From positions 1,240,001 to 1,304,000 of the forward strand of contig OZ245738.1 in assembly GCA_965227265.1 (NCBI GenBank): 64,000 nt of DNA, written 5' to 3'. The notes beneath the pieces are model-generated. The model did no database searches. It saw only the letters and a program-made list of their open reading frames with translations, and was not told the DNA's origin. Shown in pieces: positions 1 to 9,307 of this stretch. Numbering within the stretch: position 1 is the stretch's first letter; the number at the start of each line of letters is the position of its first letter. The DNA is from UBA2336 sp965227265. GTDB taxonomy: Bacteria > Bacteroidota > Bacteroidia > Cytophagales > Cyclobacteriaceae. The position numbers were made by a program, and so were the translations under genes.

Positions 1-10
1 AGTCTTCCGG

Positions 11-46
11 AAAACGGTTTCATTTACCTATAAATGGAACCGTTTT
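11..46. terminator. Bidirectional hairpin terminator
   Basis: A 16-bp arm at 11-26 (aaaacggtttcattta) pairs with 31-46 across a 4-base loop, with one G-T wobble. The arm ends in a T run on the + strand and an A run precedes it, so it can act in either direction. It probably ends a gene lying left of the window. Confidence 0.7.
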
Positions 47-100
47 TGTATCTTTCCTAACGGCAACCCGGAATCAATCTCCCAAAGGGTATGGCACTCA

Positions 101-574
101 ATGCTTAATATAGTTATACATCTGTTTTTTTTCTTTTCTCCACTGCAGGATGATGTACCGTACAAGCCTGATGAGGAATTCAGTATCAAGTTTGAATTCG
201 GATTTGTAAAGCGAAATGATATTAAAGAGGATTTTGAGATGGCTCAAAATTCACCTTACAATGCTGGTAAAAATGATAGTTCACCCTTGCCTCATCTAAA
301 AGCTATAGTAGAGATTCTAAAAAAGGATTCGCTGGAAGTCAAACTTAAGATCATTCGGGATAATTCAGTAAGTGTGACAAAACGAAAAATTGAATTAGGT
401 GAAAAGGTAATAATCTTCTCTGGTTTTGCTGATGATATTAAAGATCAGGTTTCTGGATATCAGCATACGGTATACTTTTTAAACAAGGAAGGTGACAAGG
501 TTAAAAAGATTGTTATTGATTTTGATGAAGAAGGATTTTACTATGTCAACGGTAAGAAGAAGGGAAAGATTTAG
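101..574 (+). CDS. Secreted protein of unknown function
   Basis: I do not recognise the family. The 157-residue product begins with a short hydrophobic stretch (MLNIVIHLFFFFSPLQ) that looks like a signal peptide or anchor, though it lacks a normal charged n-region. The rest is hydrophilic and rich in Lys, Asp and Glu, with alternating beta-type segments such as VKLKIIRDN and KVIIFSGF. The C-terminus is strongly basic (KKKGKI). The start at 101 is the only upstream ATG that keeps the hydrophobic leader. It stands alone between the terminator at 11-46 and the transporter genes from 704. The base composition is like its neighbours. Confidence 0.6.
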   Translation: MLNIVIHLFFFFSPLQDDVPYKPDEEFSIKFEFGFVKRNDIKEDFEMAQNSPYNAGKNDSSPLPHLKAIVEILKKDSLEVKLKIIRDNSVSVTKRKIELGEKVIIFSGFADDIKDQVSGYQHTVYFLNKEGDKVKKIVIDFDEEGFYYVNGKKKGKI

Positions 575-636
575 TCATTCCAAACTCACTTAAAGTGCAA
601 ATTTTCCCTTAAAACAATCTATTGACTGACCGTGTA

Positions 637-654
637 ACGGTTACAGTACGGTTA
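637..654. promoter_or_regulatory. Tandem ACGGTTA direct repeats upstream of the symporter operon
   Basis: ACGGTTA occurs at 637-643 and again at 648-654, 11 bases apart start to start (one helical turn). The first copy sits within the small palindrome GTAACGGTTAC at 634-644. They lie about 50 bases before the first gene of the symporter set, where an activator or repressor could bind. Function is inferred from layout only. Confidence 0.3.
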
Positions 655-703
655 GTACAATGTGTTTTTATGGTTTACTTTACGGCAGATTTTTTAAACT
701 CCC

Positions 704-823
704 ATGGTCGACTCTGAAACCCCGCCTGTATTCAAAAAATGGAAAAGCTGGTACTGGCTTTTAGCGATCGTGTTGGTTAGTCAAATCATTTTGTTTTACT
801 GCATAACTGTATCCTTCCGATGA
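704..823 (+). CDS. 39-residue membrane protein, probable symporter accessory subunit
   Basis: This short frame encodes about 39 residues: an N-terminal polar part with the aromatic stretch KKWKSWYWLL, then one transmembrane helix (AIVLVSQIILFYCITVSF), ending in Arg. Its TGA stop overlaps the ATG of the symporter gene (ATGA at 820-823), so the two are almost certainly translationally coupled. Small one-helix proteins directly before SSS symporters are known in several phyla as accessory components; that this is one is inferred from position and shape. No Shine-Dalgarno is visible, as is usual for Bacteroidota. The reading frame is intact, unlike the genes that follow it. Confidence 0.65.
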   Translation: MVDSETPPVFKKWKSWYWLLAIVLVSQIILFYCITVSFR

Positions 824-2516
824 ATCCAATCGATTGGATTGTACTTTTCGGAACCATCACCTTTATTGTTCTCTACGGAACCTGGCGAACGCGCGGCAAT
901 AAAAACATCGAAGGCTATCTGAAAGGTGATAACACCATGAAGTGGTGGATGATTGGGGTGAGCATTATGGCAACGCAGGCGAGCGCGATAACATTTTTGT
1001 CAACACCGGGTCAGGCAGTAGAAGATGGAATGCGGTTTCTCCAGTTTTATTTCGGACTTCCGGTTGCGATGATCATCATTTCGGTCACTATCGTGCCAAT
1101 CTATTACCGGCTAAAAGTCTTTACAGCCTACGAATATCTTGAAACCCGATTTGACCTCAAGACCCGCACGTTAGCTGCAATCCTGTTTCTTATTCTGCGC
1201 GGGTTATCTGTGGGTATAACACTCTATGCACCCGCAATTGTTCTTTCAACATTATTAGATTGGCCAATCGCGTTAACCACTGTATCGATTGGTATTTTGG
1301 TAATCATTTATGTTACGATTGGTGGTACACGCGCGGTAAGCCTTACGCAGCGGCAGCAGCTTGCCATTGTAATGGGTGGAATGTTGTTGGCCGGCATATA
1401 TGCAGTTGTTTTGTTGCCTAAGCATATTTCATTTGGCAATTCAATTCAACTGGCGGGAGAGTTAGGAAAATTAAACTTAGTGAACCTTAAATTTGATCCT
1501 ACCGATCGCTTTAACATCTGGTCAGGACTTATTGCCGGAACATTTTTGTTTCTCTCATACTTTGGTACGGATCAATCGCAAGTTGCGCGGTATCTAGGTG
1601 GTAAATCAATTACCGAAAGCAGACTCGGATTGATGTTCAATGGATTGCTCAAAATACCCATGCAGTTCATGATCTTGTTCATCGGGGTACTGGTATTTGT
1701 TTTTTATCTCTTTAACCAAGCCCCAATTTTTCATAATCTGGTACTGAAAGAACAGGCGATGCAAACTGAGCAGGCTGGAAAGATTCAAGATCTGGAAAGA
1801 CAGTACAATGAGCTCTATCAGAAAAAACAAGTTGCTGTTAATGAACTGGTAAGCGCAATCCAAACAGAGGGTGAAAGAGAAGGTTCAAGAGAAACATTGT
1901 TGAAACTTGAACAAGAAGAAAAAGCTATCCGGAAAGAAGTGCGTGAAACCATTGCTAGTGGTTTACCAAATGCTAAAACAAAAGATCAGGATTATATCTT
2001 CCTCAACTTTGTGCTGACACATCTTCCGCATGGAGTAATCGGGTTGTTGATGGCGGTTATTTTTTGTGCGGCCATGTCATCGATGGCAGGGAGTTGAATG
2101 CTCTTTCATCAACCACTACGGTTGATATTTATAAACGTTCAGTAAGTCAGCAAGCAAGTCCGAAACATTACCTCGCGGCTTCGCGCTGGTTTACGGTTTT
2201 ATGGGCCGTCATCGGGATGATATTTGCTATGCTCGCTGGATTTGCGGAAAACCTGATCCAGTTTGTGAACATTGTAGGCTCACTTTTTTATGGAACAATC
2301 CTTGGCATTTTTCTAAGTGCGTTTTACATCAAACATCTTAAAGGAACGGCTGTTTTCTGCGCTGCGATAATTGCTGAGTTAGTGATATTATATTGTTATA
2401 CTTTTACCAAGATTGCTTTTTTACTGTATAACATTATCGGTTGCTTCATCGTAATTGGATTAGCCCTGGTGTTTCAGGTGATTATGGACCTTACTAAATC
2501 TCAAAGGACTGAATGA
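820..2516 (+). pseudogene. SSS-family sodium/solute symporter, broken by one frameshift
   Basis: This is a sodium:solute symporter of the inner membrane; the substrate cannot be told. The N-terminal part (424 codons) has many hydrophobic helices and family motifs such as SIMATQASAITFLSTPGQA and FLSYFGTDQSQVARYL, plus a charged coiled loop near residues 310-375. At 2089-2091 the sequence GCA GGG AGT TGA stops the frame. In the -1 frame it continues perfectly as GELNALSSTTTVDIYKR and further helices to 2516. The expected GGGG is read as GGG, so one missing G restores about 565 residues, the normal family length. No canonical slippery heptamer is present. The cause is a sequencing error or a recent mutation. 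It overlaps the genes on both sides by 4 bases. Confidence 0.85.
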
Positions 2517-3468
2517 TATATGATCTCATTATACTGGGAGCGGGTCCGATCGGGTTAGCATGTGGTATTGAAGCCAAAAAAGCAGGAAAGAGTTATTTAA
2601 TTATTGATAAAGGCTGTCTCGTTAATTCTCTTTTCAATTATCCGCTTAACATGACGTTCTTCTCCACTTCCGAACGGCTTGAGATAGGTGGTGTTCCCTT
2701 TGTATCGCAATGGCCAAAGCCCACACGGTCGGAAGCGTTGGAATATTATCGCAGGGTAAGCATGAGCTGGGAACTGAATGTCCATTTGTATGAAGAAGTA
2801 ACGTCTGTTACTGCCGGAGATATCAAGACAGTTGGAACATCCAAAGAAACATACCAGGCTAAAAATGTTGTACTTGCGCTTGGCTTTTACGACTTGCCTT
2901 ATCTATTGAACGTTCCCGGTGAGAATTTGCCTAAGGTAAAACACTATTATGATGAACCTCATCCATATTTCAGACAAAAGGTTGTTGTAGTGGGAGCGGC
3001 TAACTCAGCAGTAGATGTTGCGCTTGAGACTTGGCGTAAAGGAGCAGAGGTTACGATGGTTGTGCGTGAAGCATCCTTACGGGAGTCAGTCAAATATTGG
3101 GTAAAGCCTGATATCGAAAACCGGATAAAGGAAAGCTCGATCAAAGCACATTTTAATTCCTCCATCACGCGGATTGAAAATGAAAGTATTACAATCCAAA
3201 CTCCGGAAGGTGAGCTTACCATTGCCAATGATTTTGTATTGGCAATGACCGGCTATCAACCCCCTTTTGCTTTTATGAAGGCTATCGGAATTAACTTTCA
3301 ATCCGATGAAGGACACACACCTTTTTACAACGAGCAGACCATGGAAACAAACGTCCCCGGCATTTATCTGGCAGGGTAGTATGCGGTGGATTAAAGACCG
3401 GTAAGTGGTTTATCGAGAATTCGCGAATTCATGCAGAGATGATTCTCAATCATCTTAAAAACAAATAA
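2513..3468 (+). pseudogene. ypdA: YpdA-type FAD/NADPH disulfide reductase, frameshifted near the C-terminus
   Basis: The product resembles YpdA, the putative bacillithiol-disulfide reductase. It has an N-terminal FAD site (GAGPIGLACGIEA), the hallmark stretch NYPLNMTFFSTSERLEIGG around residues 42-60, and an NADPH-binding VVGAANSAVDVALE near 160. Residue 289 is followed by TAG in GGCAGGGTAG. Restoring one G (GGGG) lets the frame run on as VVCGGLKTGKWFIENSR to a TAA at 3466-3468, giving about 318 residues, the usual length. The ATG overlaps the symporter stop (ATGA at 2513-2516), so the three genes from 704 form one operon. Presence of YpdA suggests, but does not prove, that this organism makes bacillithiol. 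Confidence 0.85.
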
Positions 3469-3491
3469 GATTTGATCTGTAAGCAATAAAA

Positions 3492-3527
3492 AAAGCCCAT
3501 GCTGAGCGAAGTCGAAGCACGGGCTTT
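3492..3527. terminator. Terminator between convergent genes, loop carries a repeat motif
   Basis: The arm at 3492-3503 pairs with 3516-3527 with one mismatch. On the minus strand the stem is followed by a run of T, so it best serves the DUF2911 gene, although it lies between two convergent genes. The loop and flanks read cttcgacttcgctcag on the minus strand, a short motif that recurs in many Bacteroidota genomes. Confidence 0.75.
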
Positions 3528-3547
3528 CAAGCATTAAGTAAATGCAA

Positions 3548-4397
3548 TTATTTCAAAGACTTGATCAGATCTTCGTTAAGCTTAACGTAACCGAAATCAC
3601 CATCAGGGCTTTTCTTTGCAAGCTCAGAGATTGTTGTGCAGTAGCTAACGCACCTTTCTTGTCACCTATTTTTTGCTGGATTTGTGCTTTCAAATGAACA
3701 TTCCAGAATGCACTTGGATTGCCGGCAATTCCCAGATCAATGTACTCCAATGCTTTCTTCAGATCTTTGTTGGTATCATAGTAGTAACGCGCAGCTGCTA
3801 CATAGCTATTGGGAGAAACTTTTGTATTGTCCTCAATTGACTTCATTACTTTAGCATCAAAGTCAACTACTACACCAAAACGGAATGCTACGTTCTCCCA
3901 GCCTAAGGTAACTTTTGCACTTTTGTTATCTTCCGCAATGTCATCGATTGAGATCGTAAACGTTTCAACCTTATTGGCAAGCTTTTCAGTTTTTACTTTG
4001 AAGTTCGCTACTTCATTTTCCTGCTTGTATTCATCCGTGTTTCCGCCAATGCTTAAATCTTTGTAAAGTGAAACCGTCCACTCTGTTGCACCTGGCCAGC
4101 TGAAAATCAGGTATTCACCTTTTGGAACTTTAATTCCTTCAACGGTTACATCATCTGAGAAAGAGATTTTGTCCCATTGTTTGCGCCTGTTCTCCAGATT
4201 TTTCCGTAAGCGTGCATTACGTCTTTTTCGCCAAACACTTTTCTGCCTTTCAGGCGAGGACGGGAGTAATCAATCTTAACAGTGGTTAAGCCAATTGTGC
4301 TCGATACAGAGCCTGCAGGACTTGCTGCCGGAACCTGAACCTGTGCTTCGGCCAAAAAGCAAGCGGCAACCAGAATAATTGTGAATAGTCTTTTCAT
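3548..4397 (-). pseudogene. DUF2911 secreted protein, two frameshifts
   Basis: The N-terminal part (from 4397) has a signal peptide (MKRLFTIILVAACFLAEAQ) and the DUF2911 core with KIDYSRPRLKGRKVFG and IWRTGANNGT. It then breaks at ACAAAATCT near 4166-4175; one more A restores the frame, which continues as ISFSDDVTVEGIKVPKGEY through SWPGATEWTVSLYKDL. A second break lies near 3635-3650, after ATAQQS; the restored tail is ELAKKSPDGDFGYVKLNED to a TAA at 3548. With two added bases the protein is about 283 residues, normal for the family. The C-terminal third looks like a TPR pair (ALEYIDLGIAGNPSAFWN). The molecular function of DUF2911 is unknown. Both breaks are single-base losses. Confidence 0.85.
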
Positions 4398-4483
4398 GAT
4401 ATGTAACTTTAGGGTTTAATTAATCAAGGGAGCCAAAATTAAGGATTCTTTTGACTTACAAAACGCGTTAACAGTACTTTAAC

Positions 4484-5074
4484 ATGAAGTTGCCGCAAAG
4501 CTTCTTTGAACAGAAAAATGTAGTAAAAGTAGCCCGGGAGTTGCTGGGTAAAGGGTTGTTTACCAAAATCGATGGGATTGTTACGGGCGGAATCATGGTT
4601 GAGACAGAAGCCTATTCGTGGAAAGAAAAAGGTTGCCATGCCTTTGACGGAAAGAAGACGGGCCGGAATGAAATTATGTTCGGAACAGGAGGTTATTCGT
4701 ATGTGTACTTATGCTACGGAATGCACAATATGTTCAATGTTGTCACCAATGTAGGAGGTACTGCCGATGCTGTTCTTGTTAGGGCGATTGAACCAACATT
4801 GGACTTGAAGAGATGAAACTCAGACGCGGTGAACTCAAAAATCCGTATCACTTAACTTCAGGGCCGGGCAAGCTGACGAAAGCGTTGGGCATCAACCGGG
4901 CGTTCAACGGAAAATACCTGCTGAATACCGAGGTTTGGGATTGAAGATTTAGGCGTTACCATTAAAAACAAAGATATTATCGCCTCGAAACGAATTGGCA
5001 TAGACTATGCCGGAGAAGACGCAGCGCTTCCGTGGCGGTTTACAATTAAAGACAATAAATGGATAAGCAAATAA
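4484..5074 (+). pseudogene. mpg: DNA-3-methyladenine glycosylase (AAG/MPG family), two frameshifts
   Basis: This base-excision repair enzyme removes alkylated purines. Family motifs are clear: ARELLGKGLFTKIDG, GGIMVETEAYSWKEKGCHAF, NEIMFGTGGYSYVYLCYGMH and VVTNV, ending at AIEPTL. At about 4800 TTGGAC is read where TTGGGAC is expected, so the frame is lost. The next segment, GLEEMKLRRGELKNPYHL through SGPGKLTKALGI, ends at GTTTGGGATTGA near 4936, where one G too many breaks it again. The rest, IEDLGVTIKNKDIIASKRIG through GEDAALPWRF, runs to a TAA at 5072-5074. Corrected length is about 196 residues, normal for the bacterial family. Its 3' end overlaps the next gene by 16 bases. It is divergent from the DUF2911 gene. 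Confidence 0.85.
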
Positions 5075-6669
5075 AAAATATAGAACTGAAGTCAGTCATA
5101 CTATTCTTCTTATTGATTGGAAGCATAAATTCAGTTGCGCAGGTTCTTACGCAGGAAGCTTTACAAACGATTAACTCTTCGTATGATGAACACAGCCCGG
5201 TACTAAGTCCGGATGGTAAGATTCTCTTCTTTACGGTCTGCAATCATCCACTCAACATTGGCGGTAAACGCGATCCGGGCGATATCTGGTTCTCGGAGTT
5301 TAAGGATGGTCAGTGGACAACACCGCAGCAAGCCGGTGCATTGTTAAACGACAGAGCGTATAATGCTGTAGCCGGTTTCTCTGCGAATGGATCACAAATA
5401 TTCCTGCTTAATCATTATGGACCTGCCGGAACGGTTGCATCAACGCAGGGCATTTCAGTCTCCAAAAGAGTCGGAAGCGGTTGGTCGCGCCCGGAAAATC
5501 TTACCATTCCGTATTTCCAGAATAAGTCTTCACTGCAAAGCGGTTCAATCTCAGCAGATGGCGCGGCATTCGTTTTTTCTGCTGAAACGTATGGCACAAA
5601 AGGGGTAGAAGATATTTACGTGAGCGTGAAAGGATCAGACGGGCAATGGCAACAACCAATCAATCTTGGAAACCAGATTAACAGCAAATTGCAGGAGTTA
5701 AGTCCTTCGTTAAGCCCGGATGGAAGAACACTTTATTTCTCAACAAATTCAAAAGGAACCGGAAGCTTTGACGTGTATTCAGCCACGCGTTTAGACGATA
5801 CATGGACAAACTGGAGTGAGCCGGTTAACATGGGAAAAGAAATTAACACATCTGGTCGTGAACTATTCTTTAAGGATTATTCAAGCACTGGTTTTTATGT
5901 GTTTACCAGCACAAACAACAGCGATCGGTATGGAAATATAAAAGTTTACGTTCCTGCTAAGAACTTCAAAGACTCAACGATTATTGCCGTAATACCTCAA
6001 GTTGTTAAGATCGATACCGCAATCAAGTTCAACGAAAATAAATACGAGAACCTGGGCGAGAACATGATCCGGGTTCATGGCCGGTTAACCAATTCTAAAA
6101 ATGGTGACCCGGTAAGCGGTAAAATGATCTTTGAAAGCGAATCTGGTAAAACCATTACTGCCGATGCTTATCTGGGTGAATACACGTTACCGCTAGAATC
6201 CGGAAACATTTACAGTATTAAGATTGATGCACCGGGTTATGTAAATGACCTGGAAAACCTTGACTTGAAATCCTACGAGTTGAAAGACCTTGAAATGAAC
6301 TTCCAGTTACAGCCAATCGAAATTGGAACAACAGTAACACTTAAAAATATTTTGTTTGTTCAAAGCAAAGATGCGTTGTTACCAGAGTCATACCCACAGC
6401 TTGATCTTGTTGTTCAATTCATGCAGGAAAATCCACACGTTGAAATTGAATTAGGCGGGCATACCGACAATCGTGGCTCATTTCAGCAACTCATGTCACT
6501 TTCTCAAAAGCGTGTTAATAAGGTGAAGAGCTATTTGGTATCAAAAGGCATTAAAACGAAGCGCATTACTGGCAAAGGATATGGCGGCTCAAAACCAATC
6601 GCAAGTAACGAAAGCGAAGATACCCGCTTGCTGAACAGAAGGGTAGAGTTTACAATCAAGAAAACCTAG
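5059..6669 (+). CDS. PD40 beta-propeller / OmpA-domain envelope protein
   Basis: The 536-residue secreted protein starts with a signal peptide (MDKQIKNIELKSVILFFLLIGSINSVAQ). Residues about 35-300 hold PD40-type propeller blades, each with a turn such as SPVLSPDGKILFFT and SPSLSPDGRTLYFSTN. Residues about 345-415 look like a carboxypeptidase-regulatory fold (GRLTNSKNGDPVSG). Residues about 430-536 are an OmpA C-terminal peptidoglycan-binding domain (ELGGHTDNRGSFQQLMSLSQ, NRRVEFTI). This order, without the TPR part, matches T9SS-associated OmpA proteins of Bacteroidota. A role in anchoring an envelope complex to peptidoglycan is inferred. A larger relative lies at 34607-36649. It overlaps the glycosylase gene upstream and, by 4 bases, the convergent ggt gene. 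Confidence 0.85.
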   Translation: MDKQIKNIELKSVILFFLLIGSINSVAQVLTQEALQTINSSYDEHSPVLSPDGKILFFTVCNHPLNIGGKRDPGDIWFSEFKDGQWTTPQQAGALLNDRAYNAVAGFSANGSQIFLLNHYGPAGTVASTQGISVSKRVGSGWSRPENLTIPYFQNKSSLQSGSISADGAAFVFSAETYGTKGVEDIYVSVKGSDGQWQQPINLGNQINSKLQELSPSLSPDGRTLYFSTNSKGTGSFDVYSATRLDDTWTNWSEPVNMGKEINTSGRELFFKDYSSTGFYVFTSTNNSDRYGNIKVYVPAKNFKDSTIIAVIPQVVKIDTAIKFNENKYENLGENMIRVHGRLTNSKNGDPVSGKMIFESESGKTITADAYLGEYTLPLESGNIYSIKIDAPGYVNDLENLDLKSYELKDLEMNFQLQPIEIGTTVTLKNILFVQSKDALLPESYPQLDLVVQFMQENPHVEIELGGHTDNRGSFQQLMSLSQKRVNKVKSYLVSKGIKTKRITGKGYGGSKPIASNESEDTRLLNRRVEFTIKKT

Positions 6670-8372
6670 AAGCCTGCAGCCGTATCATCACCGCGATTGC
6701 GATCAGCGCCAGCTTCAATCTTTTTGTTAGGCAGTATTAGAATTGCATCTACGCGACCCACAAAGGTTAGTCCTGCATCCAGGTCGTTTAATGATCTGAT
6801 AGTATGACCCATTTTTAAAAGCTTCACACTGTCTTTTTTGCTGATGGCTTCTTTTTCCGGGAAGATTGCATCCGGCAGCCACTGACTGTGCATCCGTTTT
6901 GCATCAACTGCTTCCTGCATTCCTAAATCAAAATCGATAACATTGACAATCGTCTGGAAGACTGCAGTGATAATTCTCGGTCCGCCCGGAGATCCAACTA
7001 CCATAAACAACGAATCGTTTTTCTCAATAATGGTTGGTGTCATAGAGCTCAACATGGTTTTATTCGGCTGAATTTCATTCTTCAAACCACCTGTTACACC
7101 ATACATGTTCGGCACGCCAGACTTAATGCTAAAATCGTCCATCTCATTGTTCAGGAAAAACCCTGAGCCAGCGACTATCACATAATTGCCAAACCAATTA
7201 TTTAGGGTTGTCGTAACAGAAACGGCCATTCCATCGGTGTCAATGATTGAAATATGGGTTGTTTCAGTGGATTCTGGCATTATATCTCCTTCACGAACCT
7301 CAGCACTTGGTGTTGCCTGATCCAGGTTAAAAGTCGACATCCGTTCTTTTATATAGGCGTCACTCGCAAGTTGTTGCGTTGAGATTTTGTTAAAATCCGG
7401 ATCACCGAGGTGAACAGCCCGATCTGCAAACGATCTTCTTTCTGCTTCGGTATAAAGATGAATCACTTTAGCTGAGTTGTGACCCCAATCTTTAATATCA
7501 AATGATTCAATTGATTTCAGTAATTGAATAAGTGTAATCCCGCCACTGGAAGGAGGGGGCATGGAAATAATTTTATAATTTTTATAATTACCGGTAAGCG
7601 GTTCAACCCATTGTGATTTATAGCTCTTCAAATCTTCATGCGTAATGATTCCTTTTCCTCGTTTCATCTCCGCCACAAGATCATCGGCTGTTTTGCCTTC
7701 GTAAAAACCTTTTCTTCCTTCATCGCGAATGCGTTCCAAAGTACGACCGAGTTCTGTCCAGCGAAGCGTGTCACCTTCGTTCCAATTACCGATCAAATGC
7801 TTGGGAGAAACTGTATTGTACTTCACAAGTCTTTGCTGAATAGCATTCAGGTTATTGGCTTCGCGTTTAGTAAGCACAATTCCATTCAACGCGAGATCAA
7901 TAGCGGGCTGAACAAGTTCTTTCCAGGAAAGCTTTCCATACTTCGTATGCATCTCAATCATGCCATCGACAGAGCCCGGAACTCCGGAAGCCAATGAACC
8001 TTTCGTGCTTAACTCCGGGATCACGTTGCCAGTCGAATCAAGGAACATATCTCTCGAAGCAGTTGCGGGCGCTTTCTCACGATAGTCAAGTGCAGCCGTT
8101 TTACCATTTGGTTCACGAAGGATCATAAATCCGCCACCGCCAATGTTGCCAGCTTCGGGGAAAGCAATCGTCAATGCAAATTGAACCGCGACAGCCGCGT
8201 CAACTGCATTGCCACCTTGGCGGATTATGTCTATCCCAATCTTCGCAGCTACCGGATGAGCACATACAACCATCGCTGAATCCGCTAAAAGACCCTGATA
8301 ACGTTCTGCCTTCTCTGACTGACAGGCAACGCCAATAATGACAAGTGAAAGCAGGGAAAAGCGTTTTAACAT
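6666..8372 (-). CDS. ggt: Gamma-glutamyltranspeptidase lipoprotein
   Basis: The enzyme transfers or hydrolyses the gamma-glutamyl group of glutathione and related peptides outside the cytoplasm. The precursor (568 residues) matures by autocleavage: the nucleophile should be Thr371 in ETTHISIIDTDG, which begins the small subunit. Other family features are GGNAVDAAVAVQFALTI and GNIGGGGFMI in the large subunit, and GSPGGPRII (oxyanion and substrate region) in the small one. The leader ends in a lipobox (LVIIGVAC, Cys17), so the protein is probably a lipoprotein rather than freely periplasmic. It is divergent from the TetR gene, separated by 60 bases, so the regulator may control it. Confidence 0.93.
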   Translation of the reverse strand: MLKRFSLLSLVIIGVACQSEKAERYQGLLADSAMVVCAHPVAAKIGIDIIRQGGNAVDAAVAVQFALTIAFPEAGNIGGGGFMILREPNGKTAALDYREKAPATASRDMFLDSTGNVIPELSTKGSLASGVPGSVDGMIEMHTKYGKLSWKELVQPAIDLALNGIVLTKREANNLNAIQQRLVKYNTVSPKHLIGNWNEGDTLRWTELGRTLERIRDEGRKGFYEGKTADDLVAEMKRGKGIITHEDLKSYKSQWVEPLTGNYKNYKIISMPPPSSGGITLIQLLKSIESFDIKDWGHNSAKVIHLYTEAERRSFADRAVHLGDPDFNKISTQQLASDAYIKERMSTFNLDQATPSAEVREGDIMPESTETTHISIIDTDGMAVSVTTTLNNWFGNYVIVAGSGFFLNNEMDDFSIKSGVPNMYGVTGGLKNEIQPNKTMLSSMTPTIIEKNDSLFMVVGSPGGPRIITAVFQTIVNVIDFDLGMQEAVDAKRMHSQWLPDAIFPEKEAISKKDSVKLLKMGHTIRSLNDLDAGLTFVGRVDAILILPNKKIEAGADRNRGDDTAAGF

Positions 8373-8432
8373 TTTTGGGTTGGTTTTATATCAATTTAGT
8401 GGCTAATTAAAAGCAAACTTGAGTACAGATTC

Positions 8433-9062
8433 ATGAATTTACGGAAAGAAAAGGCGGCAAGGCTCAAAATCCAGATTTTAGAAAACACATTAAAGCTCAT
8501 TGGTAAAAGGCCTTTTGAAGATTTATATGTTGACGATCTCTGTGCGAAAGTTAAGATCAGTAAGGTCACATTTTTCAAGTATTTTCCACAGAAGGAAGAT
8601 GTGCTTTTGTACTACTTCCGCATCTGGTGCATGAACCGGGCGGTTGAGCTTAAGAGCAAACCGAAGGAAGGACTGCAAGGCGTTTATTATTTATCGGATA
8701 AACTGAGTGAAGAGTGTGAAGCACATCCGGGTTTAATGCTCAGTCTTATTGGCTACCTGGCCGATTTGAAACGTCCGCCAAAGCCATTTGTGGTTCGGCC
8801 GGAAGAGAAAGTGTTTCTGTTTCCGGATCAGCCAGAAATTCATTCAGTAGAAATTCTTTCGCTTGATCAAATGCTCGACAAGTTTACGCTCGAAGCCATC
8901 TTCAAAAAAGAGATTACGAAAGCATCGGGCACACGTGATATTACAAACTTGTTAATGGCAGTATTACTTGGCTCCGTTGTTACAGCACACATTAACCAGA
9001 TCAGTCCGCAGCGGTTCTTCTTCCGGAAGAATATTGATTTGTTAATGAAAGGACTTCAATAA
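8433..9062 (+). CDS. TetR/AcrR-family transcriptional regulator
   Basis: The 209-residue protein has an N-terminal helix-turn-helix of TetR type within residues about 8-55: TLKLIGKRPFEDLYVDDLCA, then KVKISKVTFFKYFPQKEDVL, where FFKYFPQKED is the usual recognition-helix end. The C-terminal ligand-binding half is not assignable to a known effector. It lies divergent from ggt with a shared 60-base intergenic region, the standard layout for a regulator acting on its neighbour; this is inference. Its TAA abuts the stop of the convergent small lipoprotein gene. Confidence 0.85.
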   Translation: MNLRKEKAARLKIQILENTLKLIGKRPFEDLYVDDLCAKVKISKVTFFKYFPQKEDVLLYYFRIWCMNRAVELKSKPKEGLQGVYYLSDKLSEECEAHPGLMLSLIGYLADLKRPPKPFVVRPEEKVFLFPDQPEIHSVEILSLDQMLDKFTLEAIFKKEITKASGTRDITNLLMAVLLGSVVTAHINQISPQRFFFRKNIDLLMKGLQ

Positions 9063-9236
9063 CTAGTTCTTCATTCGAACGAGTTTCGTTCGCTTCTTAT
9101 ACCGGTCACTCTTTTTGACAAAATACCGGTTATGTGTTTTGGGCTTGATTACCACAGTAGAGCCAGTGGCCTTCTTTGCTACACAGGAGGGGAGCAGGAA
9201 TGCAAATAGAATAAAACAAAGAAGCACTCTTCTCAT
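9063..9236 (-). CDS. Small basic lipoprotein, 57 residues
   Basis: The frame encodes a lipoprotein signal (MRRVLLCFILFAFLLPSC, lipobox LPSC with Cys18) followed by a 39-residue, very basic tail (HNRYFVKKSDRYKKRTKLV). Its stop directly abuts the TetR stop, and the start is 71 bases from the divergent gene at 9308. I do not recognise a family. Cell-envelope location is inferred from the lipobox. The strong signal sequence and neat fit between neighbours make it a likely real gene. Confidence 0.65.
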   Translation of the reverse strand: MRRVLLCFILFAFLLPSCVAKKATGSTVVIKPKTHNRYFVKKSDRYKKRTKLVRMKN

Positions 9237-9307
9237 GGAACTTTAAGTCGCTAAAAATAGTACTTTTCACAGAAACAACGTTCTCACTCACGTTATCGTC
9301 CATTACC

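Noticed and set aside
2080..2100. Programmed -1 frameshift in the symporter gene
   Set aside because: No X-XXY-YYZ slippery heptamer is present at the shift. The same kind of break occurs in three neighbouring genes, so one common cause is more likely than programmed shifting.
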